Assembly: GCF_009696445.1 (NCBI RefSeq)
Contig: NZ_VULZ01000004.1
Coordinates: 62,001-126,000, forward strand
DNA: 64,000 nucleotides
Source of the DNA: Porcincola intestinalis
GTDB lineage: Bacteria; Bacillota; Clostridia; Lachnospirales; Lachnospiraceae
Direction of reading: 5' to 3'
Under the pieces are notes generated by a model, which did not search any database, was not told the DNA's origin, and saw only the letters and a program-made list of their open reading frames with translations. This document shows, in pieces, positions 26,633 through 35,922 of this stretch. How positions within the stretch are numbered: the stretch's first letter is position 1; every line of letters starts with the position of its first letter. The position numbers and the translations under genes were made by a program.

Positions 26633-28324
26633 TCAGAAACCTTCACCGACAATCGCGCCACCTGCCGCCGACCCGACCAGTCTTGCATATCTGGCAAGGT
26701 ATCCTTTCTCCGAAAGTGGATGCTCCTTCAGTCCTTTGTTTCGTCTCCGCGCGAATTCTTCCTCTGTCACATCAATATGAAGAGTTCCATCTGGAATATC
26801 AATCGTAATCCAGTCACCATCGCGGGCATAGGCAATCGGACCTCCGGAAGCCGCCTCTGGTGAGATATGGCCGACAAAACACCCGTTGTTTGAGCCGGAA
26901 AAACGCCCGTCCGTTACAACTGCCGTTGTCAAAGCTTTCCCCTGTCCGTACAGCTTCTTCATAATTCGAACCATTTCCCGCATACCGGGCCCACCTTTTG
27001 GTCCCTCATACCGAATCACCATGACAGTTTGGTCTGGAACTCGATGCTGTTCCACAGCATCTGCAGCATCCTCCTCCGAATCAAAACACATTGCCCTTCC
27101 AGTGAAAATCAACATAGACGGATCAATGGCTGTCGGCTTGGTGATTCCCCCGTCTGGCGCAAGATTTCCACGGACAACTGCAAGGCTTCCATTTTGATGG
27201 AAGGGGTGTTGAAGCGAATGAATGATTTCATTTTCCACCGGCTTGACATCCCTCAAAGCCTCCCTCCACGACACACCTGCACAGGTCATCGCTTCAGCAT
27301 GAATAAGACTTTCCAGATGTTTCATAACCAGCGGGACGCCACCTGCCTTATAAAACTCCGGCACATTCTTCGATCCATTCGGATAGATATTGGCAATGTG
27401 AGCGGTCCCTCTTCCGATCAAATCAATGTCATCGATGCCAAAACGGACATTCGCCTCTCTGGCAATCGCCGGAAAGTGAAGAGCCATGTTCGTTGAACCA
27501 CCAATCGCCATCCCGAGCCGAAGGGCATTCTCGAGTCCTTCCTGATTGATCATATTTCTAGCCGTGATATTCCTTCGAACCAATTCAACAATCTGTCTTC
27601 CGCTCTTCTGTGCAACTCTCAAACGTTCTGCAAAAACCGCAGGAATCATAGATCCCCCAGGCAGAATCATCCCCATTGCTTCTGCGACCGCGCACATCGT
27701 ATTAGCTGTTCCCAGGTAAGAACAGGATCCACAGGTCGGATTAGAGAAGTCTTCCAACTGATCATATTCCATCTGCGTAATTTTTCCATCACGGAGCATT
27801 GCAAGGGCTTCCACCATAGTGGAATTATCAGAAGCCCGCCCGCAGAATTCAATGCCCCCGAGTGCAGGCCCTCCATTCACCAGAATTGTTGGCCGGTCAA
27901 GCCGGGCTGCCGCCATCAGCAGCCCGGGAATCACCTTATCACAGGATCCAAGCAGAACAAGGCCATCAAAATGCTGTAATTCAGCAATCGTTTCAACCGA
28001 ATCTGCAATCAGTTCTCTGGATGGAAGAATATAATGCATACCGGTGTTTCCGCACCCGATCCCATCACATGGGCCTATTGTTCCGACATCGACTGGATTG
28101 CCGCCTGCCTGCAGTACACCTCGTCGAACATATTCAGCAACCTGATTCAAATTAAAATGCCCTGGATTACCGCTATTATAAGTATTAAAAATACCAATCT
28201 GGGGGCAAGCCAATTCATGATCCGAATACCCCATCGCTTTATACAGAGCTCGCACGCTGGACCATTCCGGCTTTTTTAGAATGGATTGGCTGATACGGTT
28301 GTCTGCTTGTTCCGTCTCCTTCAT
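26633..28324 (-). CDS. IlvD/Edd family dehydratase, probably sugar-acid dehydratase
   Basis: A 563-residue Fe-S dehydratase. Cluster and metal motifs are GPCDGIGCGNTGMHYILPSR, LLGSCDKVIPGLLMAA and NPTCGSCSYLGTANTMCAVA; the C-terminal domain has FSGSNNGCFVGHISPEAASG. The family includes dihydroxy-acid dehydratase and 2-keto-3-deoxy-aldonate forming dehydratases. No other branched-chain amino acid genes are near, and the upstream genes are a cyclase-type hydrolase, a DapA-type aldolase and a sugar importer, so dehydration of an aldonate to 2-keto-3-deoxy-aldonate is the more likely job. It is the last gene of the operon, 12 bases after the cyclase stop. Confidence 0.88.
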   Translation of the reverse strand: MKETEQADNRISQSILKKPEWSSVRALYKAMGYSDHELACPQIGIFNTYNSGNPGHFNLNQVAEYVRRGVLQAGGNPVDVGTIGPCDGIGCGNTGMHYILPSRELIADSVETIAELQHFDGLVLLGSCDKVIPGLLMAAARLDRPTILVNGGPALGGIEFCGRASDNSTMVEALAMLRDGKITQMEYDQLEDFSNPTCGSCSYLGTANTMCAVAEAMGMILPGGSMIPAVFAERLRVAQKSGRQIVELVRRNITARNMINQEGLENALRLGMAIGGSTNMALHFPAIAREANVRFGIDDIDLIGRGTAHIANIYPNGSKNVPEFYKAGGVPLVMKHLESLIHAEAMTCAGVSWREALRDVKPVENEIIHSLQHPFHQNGSLAVVRGNLAPDGGITKPTAIDPSMLIFTGRAMCFDSEEDAADAVEQHRVPDQTVMVIRYEGPKGGPGMREMVRIMKKLYGQGKALTTAVVTDGRFSGSNNGCFVGHISPEAASGGPIAYARDGDWITIDIPDGTLHIDVTEEEFARRRNKGLKEHPLSEKGYLARYARLVGSAAGGAIVGEGF

Positions 28325-28336
28325 TCTCTATTCGCC

Positions 28337-28984
28337 TCACTCACCTGCAAACTTCATCAGGACAGCTCGGACAGGAGAACCATCGCTTCCCACAATCTTC
28401 AACGGAAGTGCACATAGGAAATAATCTCCGACCGGCACATCGTCTAGCAGAAGTCCCTCAATGATTCCGATCTCATGTTCCAGAAGCGTATGGTGAATAA
28501 TTCCGTCTTTTGAGTAAAACCGCTCGACACCAACATAATCCACTCCTATACAACGAATTTTCTTTCTCACAAGATACTCTGCCCCACTCCTCCCAATTGA
28601 TACGTACTGCTTGTGAAAAACCCCATCTGTCAATAATCCCTTGTTTTTTGTCTTGAGAAGAATGGCATCGCCTTCCTCGATGTCAAGCTTTGCCAAGTCT
28701 ACCTCTTCAATCAGATCTCCTTCGGTAATAACCTCTCTTACTTTTGAATTGCCCATGAATCTTGAAAGGTCTACACTTGCCATGTCCTTCCCATCATCAA
28801 TATAGTGTTTCGGAGCATCCGCGTGTGTCATGCAATGAACCGTGCAGAATACAGACGATGAATTACAGATCGCCCCGTCCTTGATCTGTACACGCGGTTC
28901 AAAATGGAAATGATTATCTCCCGGCCACACTGGCGTGCAATCCGACAACGGAACACTAATATCAAAAAATTGCTCAACCTTCAT
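28337..28984 (-). CDS. Cyclase-family metal hydrolase (kynurenine formamidase-like)
   Basis: A 215-residue protein of the PF04199 type. The metal and catalytic motif HxxTHxDxPxH is present as HCMTHADAPKHY, and the N-terminal DISVPLSDCTPVWPGDNHF is the usual opening. Family members hydrolyse amides or lactones, or act as isatin hydrolases. In a sugar-acid operon a lactonase role that opens an aldonolactone before dehydration is plausible but not shown. The start is the ATG at 28984, placed 6-7 bases after GGAGGA; an ATG at 28990 overlaps the site. Confidence 0.85.
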   Translation of the reverse strand: MKVEQFFDISVPLSDCTPVWPGDNHFHFEPRVQIKDGAICNSSSVFCTVHCMTHADAPKHYIDDGKDMASVDLSRFMGNSKVREVITEGDLIEEVDLAKLDIEEGDAILLKTKNKGLLTDGVFHKQYVSIGRSGAEYLVRKKIRCIGVDYVGVERFYSKDGIIHHTLLEHEIGIIEGLLLDDVPVGDYFLCALPLKIVGSDGSPVRAVLMKFAGE

Positions 28985-29148
28985 TTTCATTCCTCCATAA
29001 AAATCAGTCTTTCGGCATTCTCTCCCATGATGGAAGCTATTGGAGACGAAAAAGGATACTTGTCACTCTCAATCTGGTTTTAGCTCCTATACAATGATTG
29101 TTTGCCAGCACATGCTTGTTACGAACAAAATTCTTCAGCCTGAAGGTC

Positions 29149-30054
29149 TCAGATGATGATATGTCGATAATTAAGCTCTTTCATCTTATCAAGCAATTCT
29201 CTCTCCTGTTCCGGAGTAAGATTTTCCATCGGTCGGCGCATATTCGTAGTTGCGATCACACCTTCTGCCTTCAGAATCACCTTATACGCAGCAATGTTAT
29301 TGATTGCACACATGATTCCATTCAGCACATTGGTTCTTCTCTGAAGCTTTGTTGCCTTGTCGAAATCTTTGTCCTGTATCGCCTTCCATAAAGCAGCATA
29401 GTGCTCCGGAATGCACATTGCATTGCCTGAAACCGTCCCCTCTCCTCCTACCGCGCAGACCGCTTCAAACAGATGGTCTGGTCCGACCAGGACAGAAAAC
29501 TGCTGGTTTCTGACCAGCATAAACTGCTGCAGTTTGGTAAAATCCGGATAACTGTACTTGATTCCAACCACATTCGGGCAAGCCTCCGCGACTCTTTCAC
29601 ATACAGAGGCATTCAGGTCGTTCACCGCATTCTGAGGAATCGCATATAGATAGACTGGAAAATCCTTCGGAACGCTGTCCGCAACCGATTTGTAGAAATT
29701 GAACAAGCCATCATCACTCAGTATATAAAATACAGGCGTAACGACACCGATCCCATCCGCTCCAATCTCCACTGCATGCTGTGCCAACTCGATGGTGTCC
29801 TTCTGATTCCATGCACCCACATGGACAAACACAGGAGCGCGCCCCGCTGCCTGCTTTACTGTAACGTCCGCAATGAGCTTCCTTTCTTCTACTGTAAGAT
29901 ACATCATCTCTCCAGTCGTACCACACGGATACAGGCATTGAAGTCCGTTGTCAATTACGTGGTCTACCAGTCTTTTCAGGGATTCCTGATCAATCGTATC
30001 CTCATCCGTAAGCGGAGTAATAATCGGCACAACTGTGCCATAAAGTTTTTTCAT
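29149..30054 (-). CDS. DapA-family aldolase (2-keto-3-deoxy sugar acid aldolase-like)
   Basis: A 301-residue class I aldolase of the DHDPS/NAL family. GTTGEMMYLT is the conserved substrate-carboxylate loop, VYLYAIPQ carries the catalytic tyrosine region and VVGIKYSYPDF the Schiff-base lysine. The start is the ATG at 30054 with AAAGGGT upstream; the in-frame ATG at 30120 overlaps the previous gene and is not favoured. In this operon it would cleave 2-keto-3-deoxy-aldonate (from the IlvD/Edd enzyme) to pyruvate and an aldehyde; an N-acetylneuraminate or other keto-acid lyase is a less likely alternative. Between this gene and the cyclase there are 164 bases with no gene. Confidence 0.88.
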   Translation of the reverse strand: MKKLYGTVVPIITPLTDEDTIDQESLKRLVDHVIDNGLQCLYPCGTTGEMMYLTVEERKLIADVTVKQAAGRAPVFVHVGAWNQKDTIELAQHAVEIGADGIGVVTPVFYILSDDGLFNFYKSVADSVPKDFPVYLYAIPQNAVNDLNASVCERVAEACPNVVGIKYSYPDFTKLQQFMLVRNQQFSVLVGPDHLFEAVCAVGGEGTVSGNAMCIPEHYAALWKAIQDKDFDKATKLQRRTNVLNGIMCAINNIAAYKVILKAEGVIATTNMRRPMENLTPEQERELLDKMKELNYRHIII

Positions 30055-30116
30055 AGTTTGTTTTACCCTTTCTTTTTGGGGAATTCGCAATCGGCATTGT
30101 ATCTTTGAAACATCTG

Positions 30117-31085
30117 TCAACCCACAGCATGAACCGGCTTTCTTCCTTCCAGAACCGCGATAATATCCTTAGCAGTTGTCATACTGACGTTATAGTAGGA
30201 TTCTACCGTCTCTGCACCCGTATGGGGTGTCAGGACAATATTGCTGCAAGCAAGGATCGGGCTATCAAGTGGAAGCGGCTCCGTCTCGAATGCATCCAGC
30301 GCAGCTCCGGCAATTTTGCCACTCTGAATCGCTTCCGCCAGATCATCCAGATCCACAAGAGCGCCTCTTGCAGCATTGATAAGATATGCACCATCCTTCA
30401 TCTTCGCAAACATATCGCTATTGAACTGATGAACATTATCCTTGGTCGCCGGCACATGAAGGCTAATCACATCGCTTTCCTTCACAACATGATCCAGCGT
30501 GGTCATCTCCACCCCGAGGCGCTCCGCCTCTTTTCTGTCCGGGTACAAATCAAATGCAAGTATCTGAACATCAAACCCTCTCAGTTTCTCCGCTACAAGA
30601 CGAGCAATTGCACCGAAACCGACAAGGCCGACTGTCTTCCCTTTCATTTCGCTCCCCATCACACGGGGCCATTTTCCTTCTGTCATCTTCTCATGGAGAG
30701 GGACAATATGACGCAGCACATCAATGATAAAGCCCACGGTGAGTTCAGCCACAGCATTGGAATTCTGTCCTGGCGCATTGAGCACTCTGACACCATGTCG
30801 TTTTGCCATTGCAATATCGACGTTATCCACCCCGACGCCGAACTTGGCTACTGCCTTGAGATTCGGCAGCAATCTGTATTTCTCCTCATCACGGTAGTCA
30901 TCCATCCCGATCAGGGCAGCTGCGAACTCTTCCCGATCCCCCATTGCGCGAATTTCTTCGGTCGAATAAGCTGGGAATTCTTTGCCCGGATCATATATCA
31001 CTTCAAGATGATGCTCTTCAAACAATTTCCACGCATCTTGGCACAGCGTGTCAAAGTGAGATGCGGATACCAGTACTTTCTGCAT
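30117..31085 (-). CDS. D-isomer specific 2-hydroxyacid dehydrogenase
   Basis: A 322-residue NAD-dependent enzyme of the PGDH/glyoxylate reductase family. VGLVGFGAIARLVAEKLRGF is the Rossmann GxGxxx motif, LINAARGALVDLDDLAEAI contains the catalytic arginine, and LTPHTGAETVESY the catalytic histidine. The start is the ATG at 31085, with GGAAGGAG upstream. Beside an aldolase that should yield pyruvate plus an aldehyde it may reduce glyoxylate, hydroxypyruvate or a 2-keto acid in the same pathway. The 66-base gap to the aldolase start supports one transcript. Confidence 0.88.
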   Translation of the reverse strand: MQKVLVSASHFDTLCQDAWKLFEEHHLEVIYDPGKEFPAYSTEEIRAMGDREEFAAALIGMDDYRDEEKYRLLPNLKAVAKFGVGVDNVDIAMAKRHGVRVLNAPGQNSNAVAELTVGFIIDVLRHIVPLHEKMTEGKWPRVMGSEMKGKTVGLVGFGAIARLVAEKLRGFDVQILAFDLYPDRKEAERLGVEMTTLDHVVKESDVISLHVPATKDNVHQFNSDMFAKMKDGAYLINAARGALVDLDDLAEAIQSGKIAGAALDAFETEPLPLDSPILACSNIVLTPHTGAETVESYYNVSMTTAKDIIAVLEGRKPVHAVG

Positions 31086-31111
31086 GTTCTCTCCTTCCGT
31101 CTTATTGAACA

Positions 31112-32101
31112 TCAACCAATGCTCTTACTTTGTTTTCTATGAATCAGCGTAACAAGCGATATCGCAAAAAGCAGTAACCCTCCCTGAGCAAGGTCAAATG
31201 CGAAGCTCGGCGCTCCCAGCATCGTAAGGCCAAAACTGATGATGCGGAGCAGAACAGATGCCACAATCGTACCTGGAATATTAAATACGCCTGGTTTGAT
31301 AAAAGTTGCACCCAGCATCAGAACCGTCAGTGAACTGTTCAAGGTATCGCTCCCCATATATGGCGTTGCGCTTCGGAGCATTGACGTCTGCATAATACCG
31401 GCAATCGCACAGAGTAACGCGCAGAGAATGAATGCTTTCACTTTTTGTGCGGCTACATTAATGCCGACATATTTACAAGTTACCGGGCTGGACCCGACTG
31501 CGTAGAACAATTTGCCATTCTTGGTCTTCTCCGAATATACCCACATTGCAATCGTAATCGCTAAAGTTACGGCTACTGAAATCGGGATCACACCTGCGAT
31601 ATACCCCTGTCCGATCAGGGTATACACAGCAGGCCATCTCCTTGAAGAAATACTTCCGCCGTCAGTCAGATATTTTCCTATTCCAGTGGCAATCAAGGAG
31701 GTCCCTAGTGTTGCCACGAAGGATGGAATCTTGATCTTCGCGTGCAGGAATACATTAACTGCACCAAATGCCGCACCGACAATCAGTGTCAGAATAAAAA
31801 CCGGGAAATACATACGGGACATTCCTGGATTATCCAGTACCCTGGCAATAAAGACAGCGGACAGGGACAGTTCCATGCCAACTGCAAAATCTGTCTCTCC
31901 AACGCAGAAGATCAAGGTTTCACCCATGCCTGTGAGCGCGAGAATACAGGTTGAACTCAGCATGGACATGATATTATTCACCGAAAGAAAACGTGGCTGC
32001 AGTATCGAGAATACTATGAAAACAAGGATTGTGAAGAAGAACAGCCAGTATTTTGTCAGGAAGCCTCCCGCACGACCTCTTGGGGATACTTGTGTACTCA
32101 T
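31112..32101 (-). CDS. Ribose-type ABC importer permease (second of pair)
   Basis: A 329-residue RbsC-like membrane protein with about eight to ten helices. ILALTGMGETLIFCVGETDFAVG is the family's signature loop (diagnostic part: GMGETLIFCVGETDFAVG) and CKYVGINVAAQKVKAFI a later conserved segment. In ordinary RbsC the loop reads G-G-I-D-L-S-V-G; here it is GETDFAVG, a divergence that suggests an unusual substrate. It forms a heteromeric channel with the permease at 32117-33103. AGGGAGG precedes the ATG. Confidence 0.9.
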   Translation of the reverse strand: MSTQVSPRGRAGGFLTKYWLFFFTILVFIVFSILQPRFLSVNNIMSMLSSTCILALTGMGETLIFCVGETDFAVGMELSLSAVFIARVLDNPGMSRMYFPVFILTLIVGAAFGAVNVFLHAKIKIPSFVATLGTSLIATGIGKYLTDGGSISSRRWPAVYTLIGQGYIAGVIPISVAVTLAITIAMWVYSEKTKNGKLFYAVGSSPVTCKYVGINVAAQKVKAFILCALLCAIAGIMQTSMLRSATPYMGSDTLNSSLTVLMLGATFIKPGVFNIPGTIVASVLLRIISFGLTMLGAPSFAFDLAQGGLLLFAISLVTLIHRKQSKSIG

Positions 32102-32116
32102 TTTTGTCTGCCTCCC

Positions 32117-33103
32117 TTACTTATTAAACTTCACACTTGGCAAGCCGCCTTTTTGTGTCATGGATATGAACCCGACTGCAACCACGATGACAATGCCCTG
32201 TACCAGATCGTCCACAAAATCCGAGGTGCCAAGCGTGATCGTGCCATTACTGATAATAGAAAGCAGCAGTGCTGATACAATGGTTCCCTGCAGGTTATAA
32301 CGTCCCGGCCTATAGAAAGTTGCTCCCATCATGACCGCCGCAAAAACAGTCATAAGGAGATCGCTTCCAAGCGTCGGAGAAACTGTCTTAACTTCAGAAG
32401 ATAAGACAATACCTCCGAATCCTGCAATCACTGCACACATCAGATAAGCAACTACCACAATCCTGTCCACATTGATTCCAACATTTCTGCAGGCTGCCGG
32501 GCTCATGCCGACTGAATTGATATAGCGGCCGATTTTCGTTCTGTCCTGCATGACTATCGTCAATATGCCGACAATCACCAGCACAATGACCGGCACCGGA
32601 ATCACATTGAACACCCTTGTCTGTCCAAGAAAAGTAAAGGACTTCGGCCAGTACTGGGAGAACATATAACGATTGCCAGTTGTGATTTTGATAAAGCCAT
32701 TGATGAACGTAGACATTGCAATCGTCCCGATGAAGGATGGTATCCCAATTTTTACAACAAAGAATGCATTCAGGATTCCGACAGCCAACGCCGCTCCGAG
32801 GCCTATGAGAACCGCTAGAAAATAATTGTTGAACGATGGGCCTTCCAGTACCTTTCCCACAACTGCTGCTGCAATCGTGGCCTCGGCTCCAACTGACAAA
32901 TCCATCTGCCCTGTCTGCATGACAATCGTCATGCCGATACCAAGCATGGCAGTAATCGCCGTTGAATTCACAATATTCATGATATTATTGACAGATGCGA
33001 ATACAGGGCTCGCGATCGCGAAGAACGCAAAGATCACAACTGCTACAAGCAGCAGCATATATTTCGTCAGTCCAACTTTCAGAGACCTTTTTCCGTCCTT
33101 CAT
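32117..33103 (-). CDS. Ribose-type ABC importer permease (first of pair)
   Basis: A 328-residue RbsC-like protein. AMLGIGMTIVMQTGQMDLSV is the signature loop (with TGQMDLSVG in place of GGIDLSVG) and ACRNVGINVDRIVVVAYLM the later conserved segment. It overlaps the upstream ATPase gene by four bases (ATGA) with AAAGGGGGAG as site. Having two different RbsC-like genes behind one RbsA resembles the AI-2 and rhamnose importers. Confidence 0.9.
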   Translation of the reverse strand: MKDGKRSLKVGLTKYMLLLVAVVIFAFFAIASPVFASVNNIMNIVNSTAITAMLGIGMTIVMQTGQMDLSVGAEATIAAAVVGKVLEGPSFNNYFLAVLIGLGAALAVGILNAFFVVKIGIPSFIGTIAMSTFINGFIKITTGNRYMFSQYWPKSFTFLGQTRVFNVIPVPVIVLVIVGILTIVMQDRTKIGRYINSVGMSPAACRNVGINVDRIVVVAYLMCAVIAGFGGIVLSSEVKTVSPTLGSDLLMTVFAAVMMGATFYRPGRYNLQGTIVSALLLSIISNGTITLGTSDFVDDLVQGIVIVVAVGFISMTQKGGLPSVKFNK

Positions 33104-34632
33104 GTCTTCTCCCCCTTTCTGCCGCCCATCGCATCCGCCAGGATCTGCTCCTTGTTGAACTCCTCGCGGCTGTACTGTGCAACAATATCTCCGTCATAGA
33201 AAACACAGAGTTCATCGCAGGTCGTTAATAGTTCATCAAGTTCTGATGAGATGAAGATTACACTCTTGCTCTCGTCATCGACCAAATGGCGGATTTTTAC
33301 ATAGACCTCGCTCTTGGCTCCAAGATCCATTCCAGCAGTCGGTTCATCTAAAACCAACAATCGAAGATTATCCAGTTCAATGGATCTGCCAATAATCACC
33401 TTCTGGATATTTCCACCTGATAATTCAGTGATATTTTGGTCAATACTTGTATATTTAACTTCATTTTTATCCAGAATCTTTTTTGCAAAAGCCAGCATTT
33501 TTTCAACATACATAAAACCTGCCTTGCTGGAAAGTTTATCGATAAAAAGATTGCAAATATTGTCTTCTACAGAAAGCCCTGGGAAAGCACCATTAATTCT
33601 TTTCTCCGCAGTCAGGATGAAACCTCTGTGAATCATCTGAACCGGCTCTGTCTTCGTAATCCTTTCCCCTGCGAAAGTCACATCCATTCCATCGGATAAA
33701 CGAATTCCTCCAATTGTTTCCATGGTCTCCGTTCTTCCCGACCCGACCAGCCCGTAAAAGCCCACTGCTTCACCTTTCCGGACTTTCATCGGCACATGAT
33801 GTTTTTTTCCATCATAGGATACTTCTCTGGCTTCAAGAACTACTTCTGCATTCGTAAAATCCTTCTTCGGAACCACTATGGTCTTCTGACGGCCTGCACG
33901 AATCATAGCTTTCACACATTCATCCTGAGATAACTTGTCCTTCGGCGATGTCAGAATATGCCGGCCATCCGCAAAAACCGTAATCACATCAGATATGGCA
34001 TACACTTCCTCCAACTTGTGTGAGATGAACAGAATAGCCATACCAAGGTCATCTCTGAGACTTCGAATGAAATCCAAAAAAGGTTCCACTTCTCCTTCCC
34101 CTAGAGAAGCAGTCGGTTCATCAAGAATCAGCACAGAAGGATTGCCATAGAAAGCGCGGATGATCTCTATAATCTGTTGCTGACCAGCTCCTAATTCTTC
34201 AACTGGTACATCCAACGGAATCTCAATCCCAAGTCTTGACCGAATCTCCTCCGCCTTGGCTACAATCGCCTTTTCGTCAATCAGACCACCCTTACGTGGT
34301 TCGTGTCCGAGGCATATATTTTGAGCGCCAGTCAGATGCCCGACAAGATTTCGTTCCTGATACACCATACTGATTCCAGCTGCCAGAGAATCTGCCGGCG
34401 CCTGGAATTGTATCTCCTTCCCATTAACAAAGATTTTTCCTTCATCCGGGTGGTAGACACCTGTCAGCATCTTGCAGAATGTACTCTTACCCGCACCGTT
34501 TTCACCACACAGAGAATGGATCTCATGGCGGTTGAATGTAAGGCTGATATTGTCATTCGCAAGAATACCGATAAACTTTTTGGTAAGGTTCTCCACCCGG
34601 AGAACCTCCTGATTGTTTTCTTGTGTTGGCAT
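33100..34632 (-). CDS. Ribose-type ABC importer ATPase (RbsA-like, duplicated domains)
   Basis: A 510-residue protein with two fused nucleotide-binding domains, as usual for carbohydrate uptake transporter family 2. First domain: Walker A CGENGAGKSTFCKML, signature LGAGQQQIIEI, Walker B VLILDEPTASLGE. Second domain: degenerate Walker A GLVGSGRTETMETIGG, signature ELSGGNIQKVIIGRS, Walker B LLVLDEPTAGMDLG. The start is the ATG at 34632 with AGAGGAAG upstream; an ATG at 34668 is in frame but unsupported. A strong hairpin lies between it and the binding-protein gene. Confidence 0.93.
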   Translation of the reverse strand: MPTQENNQEVLRVENLTKKFIGILANDNISLTFNRHEIHSLCGENGAGKSTFCKMLTGVYHPDEGKIFVNGKEIQFQAPADSLAAGISMVYQERNLVGHLTGAQNICLGHEPRKGGLIDEKAIVAKAEEIRSRLGIEIPLDVPVEELGAGQQQIIEIIRAFYGNPSVLILDEPTASLGEGEVEPFLDFIRSLRDDLGMAILFISHKLEEVYAISDVITVFADGRHILTSPKDKLSQDECVKAMIRAGRQKTIVVPKKDFTNAEVVLEAREVSYDGKKHHVPMKVRKGEAVGFYGLVGSGRTETMETIGGIRLSDGMDVTFAGERITKTEPVQMIHRGFILTAEKRINGAFPGLSVEDNICNLFIDKLSSKAGFMYVEKMLAFAKKILDKNEVKYTSIDQNITELSGGNIQKVIIGRSIELDNLRLLVLDEPTAGMDLGAKSEVYVKIRHLVDDESKSVIFISSELDELLTTCDELCVFYDGDIVAQYSREEFNKEQILADAMGGRKGEKT

Positions 34633-34680
34633 AATCTTCTTCCTCTTTATTTCATTGCGGAATACCAAATCATTTAGAAT

Positions 34681-34709
34681 CCCCAGCTATCCTATGAGGG
34701 TAGCTGGGG
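34681..34709 (-). other. Hairpin between binding-protein and ATPase genes
   Basis: CCCCAGCTA pairs with TAGCTGGGG, extended inward by CC/GG, loop of about 5 bases. No U-rich tail follows, so it is more likely an mRNA-stabilising or partial-termination element than a full terminator. It starts about 60 bases after the binding-protein stop. Confidence 0.7.
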
Positions 34710-34770
34710 ACCAGAAAACAAAATGTTCATTCTGCCTGCTTTTTTGCTTCTGCTTCAGGCATCATTCACT

Positions 34771-35922
34771 TTATGACTCCGCCTCATAATCCGAGACAAC
34801 ATACGCCCCATCACCATCATTCCAGTTGTACCATGCGTCTTCGTCTTCAGGATCGCCGCCATAATAATTGAACACCTCATGAATGTTTGTCCCTACCGCC
34901 GGGCAATTACTGCGATCAATGACAACACCTTCACAATAGATAATTTCTCCGACATGGCTGATTGCGCAGCCTTCATCTCCCGGGTTCATTCCCTGAACCT
35001 GGATGTCATCGATCACTTCCAGGGCGTTATGGATAAACAACTCGTCCGGAACCGCATAACTGTACTGAAGTGGTGTGTTATTCCGAATATAAGACCAGCA
35101 TTGAGATCCCCCGTCAAACCCGGAAACCCATACATCATCGCCTACTGAAGCCTGTGTCAGAGCCTCTGCGATCGGGCATCCAAAATAGTCGGTACTCGTG
35201 ATAATACCATTGATCTGGTCGCCATACTGTGTTACCCATGTCTTTGCGAAATCGTTAGCCGCCTGAAGCTCATCATAGGTAACAGCTGCGATATCCTGCT
35301 CTGCCAGCACACTCATGCCCGGATAACACTCCGCAATTGCCTTCATAACATCGGTTCGCTCATAATGAACCTGGATGGACTTCTTTGTCAGAACAGCCAC
35401 ACCCTGCTGCCAGTTATGAACCTCACCGATATGATACATAAGAGCTGCCCCTGCAAGGCCATCTGGCATAGCAGAATTACTGATGACGCCGTCTACAACC
35501 TGTGTATCCGTGTTATACCAGCCAATTCCAGCAGAACGTGCCTGTTCAACCAAATCTTGCTTAGAATCCATGTTGGTCAATGAAAACGTCACAATAGCAT
35601 CAACCTGCTGATTGATCAGATTCTGGATCTTATCACGAAGATCCTGCTCGTTTTCATAAACCACTTCGACCAGATCCCATCCACGATGTGTACATTCCAG
35701 GCGAAGCTGCTGAAGAATTCTTTGAATAGACTCAAATTCAGGTTTGTCTGAAACGAAACCAATCTTCAGATTCCCATCAGACTTGACAACCGGATGCGGA
35801 TAACTATCAAAAGCTTCTGTTTCATCAGCCATAGCAGTCGACGCACCGAATGTGCCGGCAATCACCATCGTAGACAATGCGAATGCAGCAAACTGTTTCA
35901 ATACCCTTAAGAATCTTCCCAT
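34771..35922 (-). CDS. Periplasmic-type sugar-binding protein of the first importer
   Basis: A 383-residue solute-binding protein of the type 1 periplasmic (RbsB-like) fold. Residues 1-32 are a Sec signal (FAALSTM-type hydrophobic core, AxA-like cleavage at STAMA-DE). There is no lipobox cysteine, which is unusual for a Gram-positive importer protein. LKIGFVSDKPEFESIQRILQ starts the mature fold, DAIVTFSLTNMDSKQDLVEQ and VWVSGFDGGSQCWSYI are ligand-site regions. The C-terminus is acidic. It is the first gene of the operon, divergent from the AraC regulator. Substrate: probably a sugar acid or its lactone, from the downstream enzymes. Confidence 0.88.
   Translation of the reverse strand: MGRFLRVLKQFAAFALSTMVIAGTFGASTAMADETEAFDSYPHPVVKSDGNLKIGFVSDKPEFESIQRILQQLRLECTHRGWDLVEVVYENEQDLRDKIQNLINQQVDAIVTFSLTNMDSKQDLVEQARSAGIGWYNTDTQVVDGVISNSAMPDGLAGAALMYHIGEVHNWQQGVAVLTKKSIQVHYERTDVMKAIAECYPGMSVLAEQDIAAVTYDELQAANDFAKTWVTQYGDQINGIITSTDYFGCPIAEALTQASVGDDVWVSGFDGGSQCWSYIRNNTPLQYSYAVPDELFIHNALEVIDDIQVQGMNPGDEGCAISHVGEIIYCEGVVIDRSNCPAVGTNIHEVFNYYGGDPEDEDAWYNWNDGDGAYVVSDYEAES

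Noticed and set aside
26465-26863. Plus-strand frame over the ilvD-like end and its terminator
   Set aside because: Its start lies inside the terminator hairpin of the minus-strand operon and the rest is antisense to conserved coding sequence.
30105-31142. Plus-strand 345-codon frame opposite the 2-hydroxyacid dehydrogenase
   Set aside because: Antisense shadow of a conserved enzyme; the product is low-complexity and unlike any family.
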